From: Agrypnia vestita
Taxonomy: Eukaryota; Arthropoda; Insecta; Trichoptera; Phryganeidae
Length of the DNA: 64,000 nucleotides
Assembly: GCA_016648135.1 (NCBI GenBank)
Contig: JADDOH010018668.1
Location: forward strand, 1 to 64,000
Reading direction: 5' to 3'
The position numbers were made by a program, and so were the translations under genes. The notes below the pieces were generated by a model. That model was not told the DNA's origin. It saw only the letters and a list, made by a program, of their open reading frames with translations, and made no database searches. This document shows, piece after piece, positions 23,401 to 38,400 of the stretch (the first letter of the stretch is position 1; every line of letters starts with the position of its first letter).

Positions 23401-26400
23401 CAACATTTAATACTAACTTTATGTGTAAACATTAAAAAGTGAATACAGTAGTCAATTATTAGTGTTTCCATTCTCAATTACAACATCCTTCTATCTCCGG
23501 CGTAATAACTGTATGTAAGTACTCGTCGATATTATTAATTATATTTCGCGTGTTGGTCGCGCCAACCATTTCGTAGAAACGATACGCGTCACGATCTTCT
23601 ACCCGCAGTACCGATACATTTTATTAGATCATTTATATAAATCTTAAATTATCTTCAGCTTAAATCACATTTTTCAAAATATTTTGCACATTTCGAGGAT
23701 AATTTGTCAGATTTCTTGACAAAATTGTCTTTCTTTTATAACCGTAGTCACTTTCCTTTGTAATAGCGTCAAGGATAAAAATCAGGTGAATAAAGCGGCC
23801 AAATGATATCATAAAATTTTTGCATTACGCTGTAAGGAAATGCAAGCCGCAAAAATTGCACGGCAGCGTAACCTGTGTGCTATATGGCTCAGTCGTGCAG
23901 AAAGCACATGTGCTGCAGACCTTGTTATTGAATTTCACATATATAAGGTTTAACGAAATCGTGCTACGAATACATCGTTATGATTTTAGCGAATTCTTGT
24001 GCATGACGTCTAAATGACGTATCTAGACAATTTACGTAATCGTACACAGTTTTGAACGTCATAAACAAACATAAACGTAATCTCAAACAGTTTTACTTAC
24101 AGCTTCAACCTTTAAGTAGTATTCGTATGAGATTTTTTTTTTTGCTGCTAGACTTTGGCAAGTCTTGCAATGTAAGTACTGAATTGTACAAATCACAAAA
24201 ATCTTGGAGTATTCGCAATGGGAGATGCATTTTTATGAAAAGTTTAAATAACACTGGTTTACAAGGTTCTTGCTTGCTAGAATCCGAGAACTATTTGTTA
24301 AAGATTCTTTTAGCCGATTCCTGATCTGTGCTTTTTTTATCACTTCAGAAAAAAAGTTGGCAAATATTATGTTCATAATTTTTTGCAATATATAAAGGGT
24401 TATTTGGAAAACATTAATAACCTCGCAGGACTGTACTCGTACCTTGAGTGTGAGTCGAAAATGTCCAAGCTATTATGACCTAATATCAAAAGTTAAGGAG
24501 ATATGCGACATCATATCTCCTTAACTAACTTGTATTAAAGGGAAAGAATTTTTCGTAATTGATATTAGTTAGTGTAATGATATTCCAACGTTTTACAAAA
24601 AATAAGTCGGAAATATTGAAAAAAAATGCCAACTTTGATGTTGCATATCTCCATAACTATTGATATTAGGTCATGACAGCTTGGACATTTTCGACTCATA
24701 ATCAAGGCAGGAATACAGTCCTGCAAGGTTTTTAACGTTTTCCAAATAACCCTTTATATGAGTAAGTTTTAAAGAATCAGTGATATCTACTTAAATTAAT
24801 GTGGGCTTTTTCGTTGAAATGACGTTGTATTATGTTGAAAAGCAAATAACGAATATATTTGTATATCAAAAACTTTATGTAGTGGAAAAGAGCTGTTTCG
24901 ATTGGCTAGAGAAAGGGAGATGGGCTCTAAAGTGACAGTCAACGTTGGGGGTCCTGACTCAACACTAGAAGAAGAAAACTGGAAAAAATGTTTTTAATTA
25001 TAATAATAATTTTAATTTTAATTAAATAAACACCATCAAATTAATATAGAACGCTTATCTTGATCGAGCGAGTTGCCAAACTTTTGGGTGTTCTACTGTT
25101 ATGCAAACTAAATATACTGAAAAGCTAAAAATGAGTAGTGGTATCTCAAAAACGGTACGTGATAGGGAAAAACGGTGTTGATTTTTGGAATCAGCACCAT
25201 CAAATTAGTCTCAAACAGATGTTATTAATTTTAATTAAACATTTTGTATTAAACACTTAACTAGTAACGTGACGTCTACCGGTTTCGATACCACCGTATC
25301 TTCATCAGGACGGACGGGCGTTGCTACAGCTATGGTGGGGGTAATTGAGAAGCGGACGCCGAAATGGGGAATATAAGTAAAGGGTATATAATTAAGTAAA
25401 GAATATAAGTAGAAGTAAAGGGCTATTCATAAAATTGTTCTGGTTGTTAATTATATCGGCTTAAGTGTTCAGGCATTTTTTTATTTCTTGTATTTCTAAG
25501 TTATCTAATCTAAGGCCCTATTATTTTCGTGTAGAATCTTGATACCGTTTTCCTTTTTTCAGAATTCTAGAACCATCTTTTGGTAACAGGCCACACGTTT
25601 AAAAACGTGGTATCGAAACCGGCAGACGTAGAGTTACGAGTTAAGTGGTTAATACAAAGTTGTTTAATTAAAATTAAAAATTAAAAACAAAATTAACTCT
25701 ACAAACATCGAAAATGAAACAGAAGTTTTTATCAAGGAAGCAGATAAAAAGTCAAAATTTGTTGGCCACCTAAGTTTGAAAAATTATTTATATTTATTGT
25801 ATACTAAAAAGTTATTCCCAAAAAACATCTCGCGTCCCAAAAATATTTCGCGTCTCGCGACACAAAAATTCATTTACGGAAAAAATTAGACTATTGTGAA
25901 TTGCTTCCCGCCGGTATAATGAGCTGTGGTATGTTGCGGCCTCGATATTGTAAAATACACGTACAGATATTGGCTTCACTCTCGCGATGCGGACGTCTGG
26001 TGGATCTAAAATATAAGGGCCAATTTGTGCTCCGGAATAACATCTTCCCTAAGATGAAGACGTCTTTGTTGTCAAAAGCGCATCAGATGGGGTGATACGT
26101 CACGCTGTTTTCATGTTGAAGGGCCGAGGGGCGGGCGTCCTGCGCGGCCGAGCAGGAGCGGGTGCAGCTTTAAAGGTTTTAATAGATTATAATAAAGTTG
26201 GTACTGCGCGATCCTAAACCTGAAATACCGGTATTGTAATCGCCACTACGATAAGAGTGGTGTACCCCTGATCAAACTGTTAGGTGTTTTAATGAACGGT
26301 CTATTAATGTGCTGTGTTGTATCACGCGCTGTTTCATTGCGATGTGAAGTAACTTTTGCGTACGGCGCCTGTGTAACACGTCGACCATATAAATATATTT

Positions 26401-29400
26401 ATTGTAACGAGGCTAAAAAGAATCACGCACTCACGTCAAGTGACAGTTGTTTGAAATGATCACAACCGAACCGGCCTAGCGTAATCTACGGCTTACGGGA
26501 AACATCGAGAAACATTTATTAAAGCCTGGAAGCCACGACAAACTTCTAGTAAACACTAGAAAGGCCTAGAAAGCAGCAGATATGAATAGGACCGCGCGCG
26601 GGAGTAACGTCGCGGTTGTTTTTGGGCGCGCTTGACAGCGGAACGGCAGTGCGAGGCACCACGAGGTGCGAAGGCCAAGCGAGCGGTAATTCGACGGCGA
26701 ATACTCTGGAAAATTCTAACGTAGCGAAATAAACCGAAGCGAAATAATACGGGCGGAAATTGGATGGAAGGTCCTAGTGAATAGAAAATAAAGTGTTAAA
26801 GCGATTACAAATTGTCTATTTACGAGTGATAAGTTTACGAAACAGTTAAGTGACTACGTTTGATTAATTAATTAATCAGTAATTAATAAATCCTGTATTA
26901 AATTTCAGCGTTTACATTAATTCCTCCCGCAGCCACGACACGTGACATTATTAACGTAGTTTGATGATATATTTATAAGATTGTTAATTTGTAATTCAGG
27001 ATATCATTACGTAACAAAGCATTAACAGGTATCTCTTAATTATTATATAAAGCGGAAAATTGGTTTAAAGCGGCAAAAATTTGGCATCACGATTTTTCCA
27101 TAGCATTCAATTTTAGCGGCCTCATTAAATTCCATTTTCGTAATGGAAACTTTGAAATATTTAAATAACTGTTAAAATTTTTTAATCATAAAATATTTCT
27201 TATAAAAATGTGTTTTTAACGAAAACATGGAGAAAAGTTGGACTTTTTGAACGTAGTTCGTTTCAAAATGTTCATATATTAAATTAAGAACTTCGTTTAT
27301 TTTGTGCTGGGATAATCACCAATTACAATAGTCTTCTTAGTCAGAGAATAGAGGTATACATATATATATATACACATATATATATATATATATACTACGC
27401 ATGGCTAACACATAGTAATTGCATTGTTTTTCTTAAATTAAAAGAGATCTTATGTATACCCTAATATATATTAAAAGTTAACTAATAATAAATATCNNNN
27501 NNNNNNNNNNNNNNNNNNNNNNNNNAGATATTTATTATTAGTTAACTTTTAATATATATTAGGGTATACATAAGATCTCTTTTAATTTAAGAAAAACAAT
27601 GCAATTACTATGTGTTAGCCATGCGTAGTATCATAGTAGATACCCATTCTGTTATCTGGGCAGCGCCAGCGGTAAATGAATATTCGAATTTCGTAATAGA
27701 AAATGCCTTGAACGATAATTACATGTAATTTTTGTGGAAATATCAGCCACGGGCTCTGTTCACCGTTTCCACAATTGCCAGTCGGCAAATAGACTGTCGT
27801 ATTTGTAAGGCGAGCCGCCTGCCGCCCGCCACCCCAACGCGAGCAGCACAGCCCCGGCCGCTTCCCCTCGAGAGCGCGTTTTATTTGCCGGCATCTCGAC
27901 AAGTTAGGGGCAAACAAAGATAATGTCGCGATAACAATGATCACAATAGCGAATGCTACTCGAATGTTTAATTCACGCTACTCCACGAGGCATGACACTT
28001 TATTATGACTGGCAACGTTCCGGTTGCTACGTAACATAAAATAATCGAATCGCTCAAATTCTATTAAAAAAATATTATAATAAATGTAGATAGCTTCGTC
28101 TCTGTGAGATATCTGTTATTTATCTTAATTAATGATGTTCCCTCTGAGGACAATATCCTTGTTTTCCTAAAAACTTTAACATGCACTAAAAAAATTGGGT
28201 GTGTAATAGTGTGCACCTATGTTAATAGTTCAGATGAATGTCTTATATATGTATATACATAAAAATAATATTGCTTCATACTGTAATCAAAAATAAAGAA
28301 GTTTTATATATGTTTACATTTTTATATTCTTGTATTGTTTATATCTTACTTACTTAATTTAATGTCGTAATTTTTATTACTTAATCTAATGTTTCTTTGT
28401 CTATATCTTACTTATTTAATCTAATGTCTTACACTAACGATTTTATTAATAATAGATATATACATATATGACAATGTCCCCACTTTTAAACACAAGAATA
28501 AATTCTCATTTAAAAGTGAGTAAGCGTATAATATAAATGTGTATTAATTATATTATATTGAATACACTCTTAAGTTTGTAAATTTACCAAATAAATTTAA
28601 TAAAAATAAAAAAATTAAGAAAGGCAATCGAATTTGTATGTGTGGGCCATGCGTACGACGTACATTGTTTTGTGTTTTGGTGTTTATGCCCGTAAACTAA
28701 TACTAATTCGATTATTTTTCTTAAATGAAAGACCAATACTAGTTGCGATATCTATACACTGGTTCATGGAAATGATAATTTTTCTTACCGTAGATGTCGT
28801 TAGTGAAGTGATTATAAAAATTTAAAACAAGGTTTGATAATATAGTAGAGCACTTCCTGATAATATATATTTTTTTAGAATCCATTGTATTATGGATGTA
28901 GCCACTTAACTGGCCCTAGGACATGTTCCTGAGTAATTTTTTAGTTGTACCCTTTTTATAAAACCATGTATAGGTACTACATACAAATTTAAAAATAAAA
29001 GCTATTATACAATATACATTGTTGATTTTTAAGATGCAAAGAAATGATGTACCTTAATACGTTTTTAATATAATCTACTTCTACTAATGTTATAGAAATT
29101 AAATGAAAAATTTATATACTCTAACATAAGATAATTTACAAACATACTATATAATCTGTACGTATGTATATTTTTAACAGGGAAATAAAATAATGTATAA
29201 TAAAAGTAAATTTGCAGATCGTAAGAAATATTTTTTTATATTTATTTTTCTCTTGGAAAATCCGAATGTTATTTAGTTTAGTTAGTAGGGTGTGATAACT
29301 ATGATTAATGGACATGTATATTGTGCCTACTGGAGACATATTGCACCGCCCAAAATAAACAGAGGCCTTAAGCGCAAAACAAACTTGCTGCGCTTGGGTC

Positions 29401-32400
29401 CTTTATGTTTCGTAACAAAGGGTAGTCCTTGAAGGCCGAAGGGTTGAAACAATAACTCTACGGATTATTTTGGGGTAAGTTGTCTATACTTGCTTCACCA
29501 ATTACTTGTCTGTTTTATTGCATGTATTTTTACAATAGTTAAAAATAAAAATAATCTTTTTTTATTTTCAAGCATTTTCTGAGCTCAAGAAGAAAATTTG
29601 ATATATCGAGTGCGAGAACGTAATGGAAAATTTCGTCAAAAGACCAAGTATGCATGAAAATTCGTAATGGAACACTTAATTACTAGTGTATTTAATAATA
29701 AAATATTGGTATTTTTTGATTTCGATGCGATTTATTTAAAACAAAATCATATAAAGAGACACCCTTCATTATTCAGAGGCTTATACATTTTATATATTAT
29801 AAAAATGTCAAAACCTCCAGGTTTAGAATTATATTAATATATTTTATTTATATTTTGTAAAACGTTTGAAAATTCGATCTAATCAAGACAAGTCAGAAAT
29901 ATGGAAAAAAACGCAAACTTTGACGTCCACAACTTTATATATTTTCTTAAAATATTGCTATTTTTCATATAATTTGACAATATTTAAAGTAACTTATGTC
30001 ATTTAAGTATATAAATAATGTAAGTAAAGTTATAAATTCATTCAGTTAAATACAAGTCAAAAACGATCCAAACTAAAACCGATATGGCGAGAAATATTGA
30101 AAAAACGCAAACTTTGCCCCTATGTCCATAATAATAGGTAGAAATTTACGACTCATAACGACTATTTGTTGTATTGTAGAATAGGTTTGAAACACCCTAT
30201 ATATTAGAGGAGAAGGTAATATGTGTTAAGTTTACGGATACGAGAGGGGCGTATCCGTAAACTTAACACAACGAAACAATGCGCGTATTACGCACTGCAC
30301 CTACACCTACTCAATTGCAAGCTTACTATATGAAAAGACCCATACCAGCCGATGGTAAAAAATTAACTTGGCGGAAAAACAATTTAACCAACTGCTTTGG
30401 AGGAACACCTTGAATATTATTTATCACAGATAGAAATAATAATATATTATATGGCCTAACTCGTAGCGACGCGCTGGGAGTGAACATGATTATTATATTT
30501 GTGAATTTAGTAAGTGAAAATGAATCTATAATGAATATTCTTCCATACGTGTGGTATGGAATCCTGGATTCCATATTAAATGCATGCTTGTAATATTCAA
30601 TTTTATGATTTTTTAAAAATAAATCCATAAATAAATTTTAATAAAGGTCCTTTTTGTTATGAAGACATTAAGAATAAATGCAAAGCTGATCTTAGCATAA
30701 TTAATAGAAATAAAAAAGGGTCGCTCAGGTGGTTTGGGCATGTTGAGCGAGTGACTGAAGAAAGAATGGTAAGAAAGATGCTAGTGTTGACGGCGCCAGA
30801 AAGAGAGGGCGACCGCGGAAGACGTGGCATGACCAGATTAACCAGATACTGGAAGATGGTCCCGTTAGTGCCACAGGTGAGCCGGGGTGGCGTTCATCCC
30901 ACCCTTATGAGGGATGAAGCTACTCACCGACCAGCTCAGGGTAGGTCGTGAGGTTCGTTCGCTGAAGGTCTGCGATTTAGTATAGCGATATAAGCGATAT
31001 AATCAAGCGATATAATTAAACAACATGATTCCAAATTCGGATCTAGTACAGTTTATTACATACATATATTTGCAAGGTTTCAAAGTCTTAATAATTAATT
31101 AAAAGAAATGATCAAAATATAACCATTTTATAATGCTTGTAATTAGCAAGTAAAGAAAACAAGACTTTAAAAGGTAGCGTTCATAGCTTCATTACTCTCA
31201 AGAGAATAAATATAAAAAATAAATAATTTATAATGCTAAAAAAATTACAACCAGGAAAGTTTCAAGTGGTGAGGTTGCAATATGAAAGTTACGAGTATCC
31301 TTTAAGAGAAATAAAATAAAATAAACATTTTATAATGCTAGGTATGGGAACAAGAGAAAGGTTTTATTGGTGATGTTGTAATGTGACCGTTTCGATCATT
31401 TCTTTAAGAGAAAAAATAAATGCAATAAACCCTTTCCTTAAAAAAATATAATAGATTCAAAGAGTGAAGAGAATGAAATGTTTCCAATTTGTATGTTCGT
31501 ATTATAAAATTTAAGCGATGCTTAATTATCAATTGTCTAGCTGAGAATAAAGAAAAAAGAAAACTGAAGGTTAGTCTTTAACTTTTGTGAAATGATAAAT
31601 GCGAAAATGATGAAATTAAATGTTTCCAATTATAAAATTTTAAGAGTTGCTTAGTTATCAAGTTGCTTAATTATTATGTTAGAAGTCCCCAACAACCGCT
31701 GAGCCTGCGTGCGAAGATGTATGAATGTCAGGAGGCGAAAGTGTATGTCAGTACAGAAGAGTATGGCACTCTATCCTCTCTGACTACCCCCACGGGGAAA
31801 AGGCGTGATGGTAAGAAAGTACGTTTTGAAAATGGTATAGAATTTAAAAATTGCGAACTTCAACAAAATAGGGGTTCTATTTTAAAACAATTTTAAAACT
31901 GTTGAAGATTTCAAAAACTGCGTAATTCAAGAATATATGTTTCAAGAAAATAGTATTGTTTAAACACCGAAGAACAACAGGGGTTCTATATTAATATATT
32001 CTGCTCTATCAGGTAATACTATACTAGTAGTTTGTAGTAATTAACAAAATTACATACAAACCTCGGCAAGTATTTCTCATCGTCTGAAATTCGTTGCAGC
32101 AAAGTATTATTAGGTATTCTGCACCAATAAGTAAAGTTTGCGATGCTATAGCTTCGTTCGCCATTCGCTCAATTGCACAACACTTCCAGGCACAGCCAAC
32201 AAAGTTGCAGCAGACAAAAGCTGGAAATGTTGCGTTCTTTCAAAGCCAGCAACGCGCTTTCAGGGAATTCTCAGACTTGTTTACAGTTTATGATTCCGTT
32301 TGAAGAGTTCCGTTACACCATTTTAGTGGCGCGCGGTGTGCGACTGTTCTGTAATTATGCTGACGGAAAAGTCTGCGAGTTCAAAATCGGAATTAAATGT

Positions 32401-35400
32401 CGAGACCAAACTGACTGTTTTGACATTGAATACCTATTTTAACACTTCCAACTAGCGAAACACTTGTCGGAATGCTTACAATTCATTGATCGCGGCTTCT
32501 ACAACGAAGTCAGTCCTATTTTATTTTATTTATTTATTTTATTTTATTAATTACACGGCTTAATAGCCTTTTACAACAGGTTTATACATAATTAAAATAC
32601 AACAAACTATTAAATGTAAAAGAAAAATAAAGGGTATAAATGTAAAAGAGTATATATACATAGTTTAAACATAATGAGGTTAGACATATATGTAAAAAAA
32701 GTATATATGCAAAAAAGTGTAAAGTAGTGATCTCAGAAATTTTTACTCACCGATAATATAGCAATATTAAATTTGATTAGCCAGGTATATATAAAAAATT
32801 TAAGACATTATATAAAAATTTAATATTTTGAAAAGAAATGATCATATAATGATTTTTTAAATTTTGAGAGAGATAGATTTAAAATGTCGACATATGTAGG
32901 TAGTTCATTGCCCAGTTTATGCATCCGAGGTATGCTAGAATTTGAACGATAGTTTGTGTTATTTATTATTTATTATTATGATATTTTGAAAATAAGAACA
33001 TGTTTTTTTTGTTTAACAATGTTTTTTGTTGATGATACGCATCTTTATTTAAAAAAAACATTCTCAAGGGTGGGAAAAGATAATACTACGCCACACATAC
33101 GTTATTCCGCATGCTCTTAGGTCGCTGAATCCTTTAACAGGGCTGTCCTAAAATATTTTGTTTAATCGTTTTTTTTAAATAGAGATGTGAACACGGAGAT
33201 GTGCCGCATCAATATTCTTTTTTACCATTTACAAACTAAGCTAAAAGCTTGTGCGAAGAACACAGGTCTTACCTGCTGGTATCCTGTAATGGGGCTCGAA
33301 CCGCCGACCACCACATCATTAGGCGAGCGCCATGACCGCTACACCAACATGTCTGATCGTGTCAGATCTTTTGCAGTCGTTTTGCTTTTAACAATTTCTA
33401 AAGTAGACTCGTGGGAGCGTACACGACAAACTCATTACAGTAAAGAATGAACAAATGAGGAAGTAAGTCGATATTAACATAGCGAATCGGATTAAAAAAC
33501 TAACGCTTAAAATGAGGAGAGGATAGTAAGAAATATATATGACGCGAGAGTTGATGGCATCAGAAATAAAAGATGGCCTTTAAAACCTTGGGAGAGCAAA
33601 GAAAACCTGAGATCGAAGAGTTTGTAAGAGAAGATAAATGCCTTTCTACGTACCTTTATAGAGAAACGGGCATTATAGCAATAAAGTTTATTATTAAATG
33701 ATGGTATAAATAAATAAATAAGAAGAAGAAAATTTTGCCCCGCAATTTTGTGCAATAAGCCGGACCTGAATTAAATGCTGACGTCTGTTGTTATTTTTGA
33801 TGATACACGCAGAATCGTTCCCAAAATTCAACATGCATGATGTGTTGCTACAGCTAGTATATAAGGAGTGAAATTCATAAAATACAAATAAAAAAGAATA
33901 ACATTCTTACATATTTCTTACAAAATTGTAAGATAGTTAGAGAGCCAATCATTAAACATTTGCTGTGCTTGAATGAATGTGATACTGTTTGCTAGGGATG
34001 ACATAATTCGTGATGTTTTACATACATTTTTTAAATGCTAGTGAAAATGAAATGGGAATGGGCAGGCCAAGTTACGAATACAGTTATCTAATGCCATCCG
34101 TGGAGGATCGAAAGGCCTCACATGATTCGAGAAATACGTGGCAGCGAAAAATAACACAGAAAAAGTAGGAGACATTTGGCGAGATTTCATCCAGTGAACG
34201 GACGGTGGCTGATGATGATAAAGATATCAAAAGGTGTACTTAAAACAAAATGAAGATCTAAATATAATATATTTAGAACAAGTAAATTAAAGTATAAATA
34301 ATGTCGTATATAAAAATTAATGTTTTTTGTTCATATTTTGTGCGCTGTTATACCGTTTATCCGATCTGACCAAAATTTTGCATACTTATTCATCAGGACC
34401 CGGCGGGTAACGTTGGTAACATTTTTCCCCTCCTCCTATACCCCTTCTCTTGATATATTATAATTTCCATGTAAATCTGTACCGTTCGACCGATCTGACC
34501 CAAATTAAGGAAACTTATTCTTTAAGACTTTGCGGAAAACATGGCCCACATTTTCCCCTCTCCCCTTTGTATATTCTCTGTATAAATCCATACCATGTGA
34601 CAGATTTTACCCAAATTTTGCATACTTTTTCTTAAGGACCCAGTGGAAAATATAGGCCACACTTCCTCGTCGACATTTCATCCATCCCGGCCTAGATGAA
34701 ATAGAAAAATTGTTTTTTAGAGCATTTGCAAGCAATAGAACCTTTGTTTTCTCCCACAAACTTATTATTAACTTAATCTGTAACCCGTTGACGCCGGGTT
34801 CGAATAGCTAGTAAATTATAATTTTGTTATAAATTATATTGTAGGTATTTTATAAATAATAATAAAATACCTACATTATACTCTCCATAAGCTTGATCCA
34901 TTGGCTCATCTTATGGGGAGTATAATGCCATTAAAATGTTATAACGTAGATGTAATTTATTATTTATTTTCGGTTAAAAGTGATCTTTCCTGATATCATA
35001 GCACACAATTTTTTTTCATTCAATATATTTAGCTCTTTACATGAAATTGAAATTTAGTAGATACTGACATTTCAAAAAATTCATTAAAAAGTATTCACCT
35101 ACCCAGCGTGTTGTTAGACATCCTCATGGCTTGCACTTGTAGCGAGTCCGGTGAAGCTACTTGAGATTTTCTCTTCCGGGGACGGCCTTTCTGCACCGGG
35201 CCCACCGAAAAATACTGATTGGGGGACCCGCTTGACCTAAAATATATTACAATTAATTCATTTTGAAATTGCTTTAATTTTCTAATGAAAATATCCTAAA
35301 ATAATTTATGTAGACAATCATTCTCAGTAGATTACTTTTACCAAATGCCTAGAATTTGTTTTAAATACTAGTTCTGGCGCCAAATCTAATATATGGAAAT

Positions 35401-38400
35401 TACACCTGAAATTTATGAAAAAAAAGTAAACTGAATGCGGTCACTTAGGCGCATGTATAGGAGACCTATATGTGTGTATCTACAATAGAACGAATAATTA
35501 ACAGTATCCAGCATTAAATTAAGAGACCAAAATGGTTCGTAAAATGGTTTGGTCATGTAGAACGCGCGAGCAAGAAGGGTAAAGAAAATTTAAGAGGAAA
35601 CTAGAGCGCAGGAAGATAGATGTACTAGAGATGTGGTGTAGGCTGCGAATGCATCTCAAAAAAAAAAAATTTTCAATATTGACCAACGTCTATCCTCCAC
35701 AATTCAAATGCGTGCTCATGCGACTTCACAAATTTAAAATTCTACAATTTTGATAATTTTTAAGATATATTAATTTTAATTTCTGTTATATGTTCAATTT
35801 TACTAAAATTTTCATTTCCAATTTCGCATACATTGAAAAAGAAGAAGAATCTCTCTAATACTGTCGATATCACTTCTTCTTCCTTGCACTGTCCCAACAA
35901 ATTGCCTAGGTTGACTGTTGGGGTCGGCTCTTCTCGTTCTCAGGCTATATCTTCGGTTCTGGGTATTGCTTTCATCCAGGCCGTTTCTCTGTAATATTTT
36001 GAAGCATTGAGTCATCCAGGAGTTCTTTGGTCTTCTTCTGAATGACTGGATGAATCTTCATAGACATTGCCTGATTCACTGTGTGGTCTGGTGGTCTCCG
36101 TTTTATGTGCCTATATATATATATATTCACTTGGAATATTGGAACAACTCCTCAACTCCAAGATATGTCAGTATTCTTTCTACCCAACCACTACTTGCGT
36201 TCTATTTTATCTCTAATATTTATAGGAGGCGATATATGGATCCACGACTTATTACGTATAGTACAATCTCTTTCAAATCATTTATTCGGATGCTATAAGA
36301 AATGTTGCTTTGGCTAATATATTACTTGGCATTCTTTTCATTCATGAATCGATGATCTCAATATTCAGATTTTGCTACGCTATGGCTAATGGGCTCACAG
36401 TCCTCTTCAGAGAATAAAGTATAACTCTCACCTGAACATAGCCGCTATCTCCTCCTCGCAGTAAGCCTCGCTGAAGATGAGCTCGTAGTGCGGCCGGCAG
36501 TAGATAGCGGCGTCCCTCATGCCGAAGGTGTCCCCCTTGGAGAGCGGCACGCCGCAAGAGGAGCACGTGAAGCAGCTCAGGTGGAAGACCAGGTCTTTGG
36601 CCCTCATCACCAGCTCGTTGGCGGAGATGCCAGCCTGGCAGCGGGAACAGCGCTTCACGCAAAACATTCTGTGGACAAATGCGACTTCGATAGTTCTTTA
36701 TTACCCGGTACACCTTACCTTTACGTAAGACTATCGTATTTTAAATCTCAATGGATAGCTGTACATGACCACTAATAATTATTAGTTCACGAGGTTTTTG
36801 GTATAATATCGGTGTATAATTGTAAGGTGTTCTGTAAATACAGTTTAGTACCTTACCTAGTACCGTACCCATTACCTACAGTTTTAGAACTTTCTCTTTG
36901 TTCTCTACATAATCACTAATTAACATACCAACGCGCCATTTCCTCAATTTTCTACACTCACCTGTCCTACCACACCTCTTTTTCGTTGCGTTGAATATCA
37001 AAGGATAGTTATAATAATGATTAGCACCTACGCAAGGTTTTTAGGTATTTTTTTGTATAATTTTAAAGTGTTTTATAAGTACTGTTTAGTACTTAGAACT
37101 TTCTCTTTTTTCTCTACATAATTATTAATTAACAAACAATGCGCTATTTCATCCATTTCCTACACTCACCTGTCCTACCACACCACTTTTGCGTTGACCA
37201 CTTTTATACATCTTGTCTTGCACACTCCTTGGTTGTTAGCTGTCATCTAAAATGTGGTTTATCTGTTCATGCCAGTCTACCTAGGGGTCGCAGATAGAAA
37301 TACCATAAGAACGTTTGTATTTCTCTTTAAATAAAATATTTTTGAAAAACATTTCAACTAGTGGCATAGAAGTACAATTAACCGTATACCGGTTAATCGA
37401 ATAAAACGCATCGGAAGATGAAAATAAAAGTACGAATTCGAGGTAATGCATTCTTGGAAAAATTTTTATGTCGTCATGGTGTGGATTTTATTTTGTATTA
37501 TTTTGATTGAATGAAAGACCTTTATTGATTCAGTCCTGGAGGTGATGACGCTATTGGTTACGTGGTCTGGCCGCTGGACAAATTACAATGGAGATGGGAT
37601 GAAAAAAAGAGAGAGACAAAAAATTGACAGTCTCAGGCTCGGATACAGTCAATACTTAATGAATTAATGGTGAAAATACGCTTAAAAGTAATTTTAAGTA
37701 CCAAGCACGCTTTTAAAGCGTACTTTAACCTTTCAATTATTTAAGTTTTGACTCTGTATAGCCTTCATAAATCTTGGAAATTCTGCCCAAAACATGAGTC
37801 TCATAGTAAACCAGCTGAAGACCAAATACATGGCCGTTGGGTGCTCCCAACAAATCCCAACTCTCTCGTTTGGAAGTCAAAATTTTGAAACGGTACCGAG
37901 ATTTACATACCTAGGATCCCTGATAACAAGCAACAATAATACTACAGAAGAGATCCAGAAAAGCATAGTGAGCGCAAATCGCTGTTTTTTCCACCTACAA
38001 AAGCAGATGAAATCCAGACTGCTATCCAGAAACACCAAGATATTAGATACATAACGCTTATTAGGCCAGTGCTCACGTACGCAGCTAAGACGTGGGTACT
38101 AACTAAGGGGAATGAGCGAACACTGGACGTTTTTGAAAGGAAAATTTTGAGGCGTATCTTCGGACCGGTTCTAGAAAATAGACTTTGGCGCAGACGTTAC
38201 AACAATGAGCTCTATAGTCCATTTAAAGAGCCAAACGTCACAAAATTTATAAAACTGGGAAGACTTCGGTGGCTGGCTCATGTGGATAGAATGTCCGAGC
38301 ATCAAGCACCAAAGTCCCTGCTGAACTCAAGGCCAATAGGGCGAAGGAGCTTAGGAGGGCCAAAATTAAGATGAAGCAACCTCAAAGACTCTCCTCAAAG

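Noticed and set aside
33240..33347. Functional tRNA gene
   Set aside because: A and B boxes are present, but the cloverleaf acceptor and anticodon stems do not form cleanly and a second diverged copy with the same tail exists, so it is a SINE.
34380..34420. TTCATCAGGACC as a further hammerhead core (CTGATGAA on the minus strand)
   Set aside because: No GAAAC or stem II follows; the sequence belongs to the GGTACAGATTTG satellite unit.
36375..36775. Alternative frames over the LIM2 exon
   Set aside because: Only the frame with the C-x2-C / H-x2-C zinc pattern fits the family and the splice phases.
38069..38374. 101-codon protein as an independent host gene
   Set aside because: It is the C-terminal tail of a LINE ORF2 with the upstream part present in another frame.
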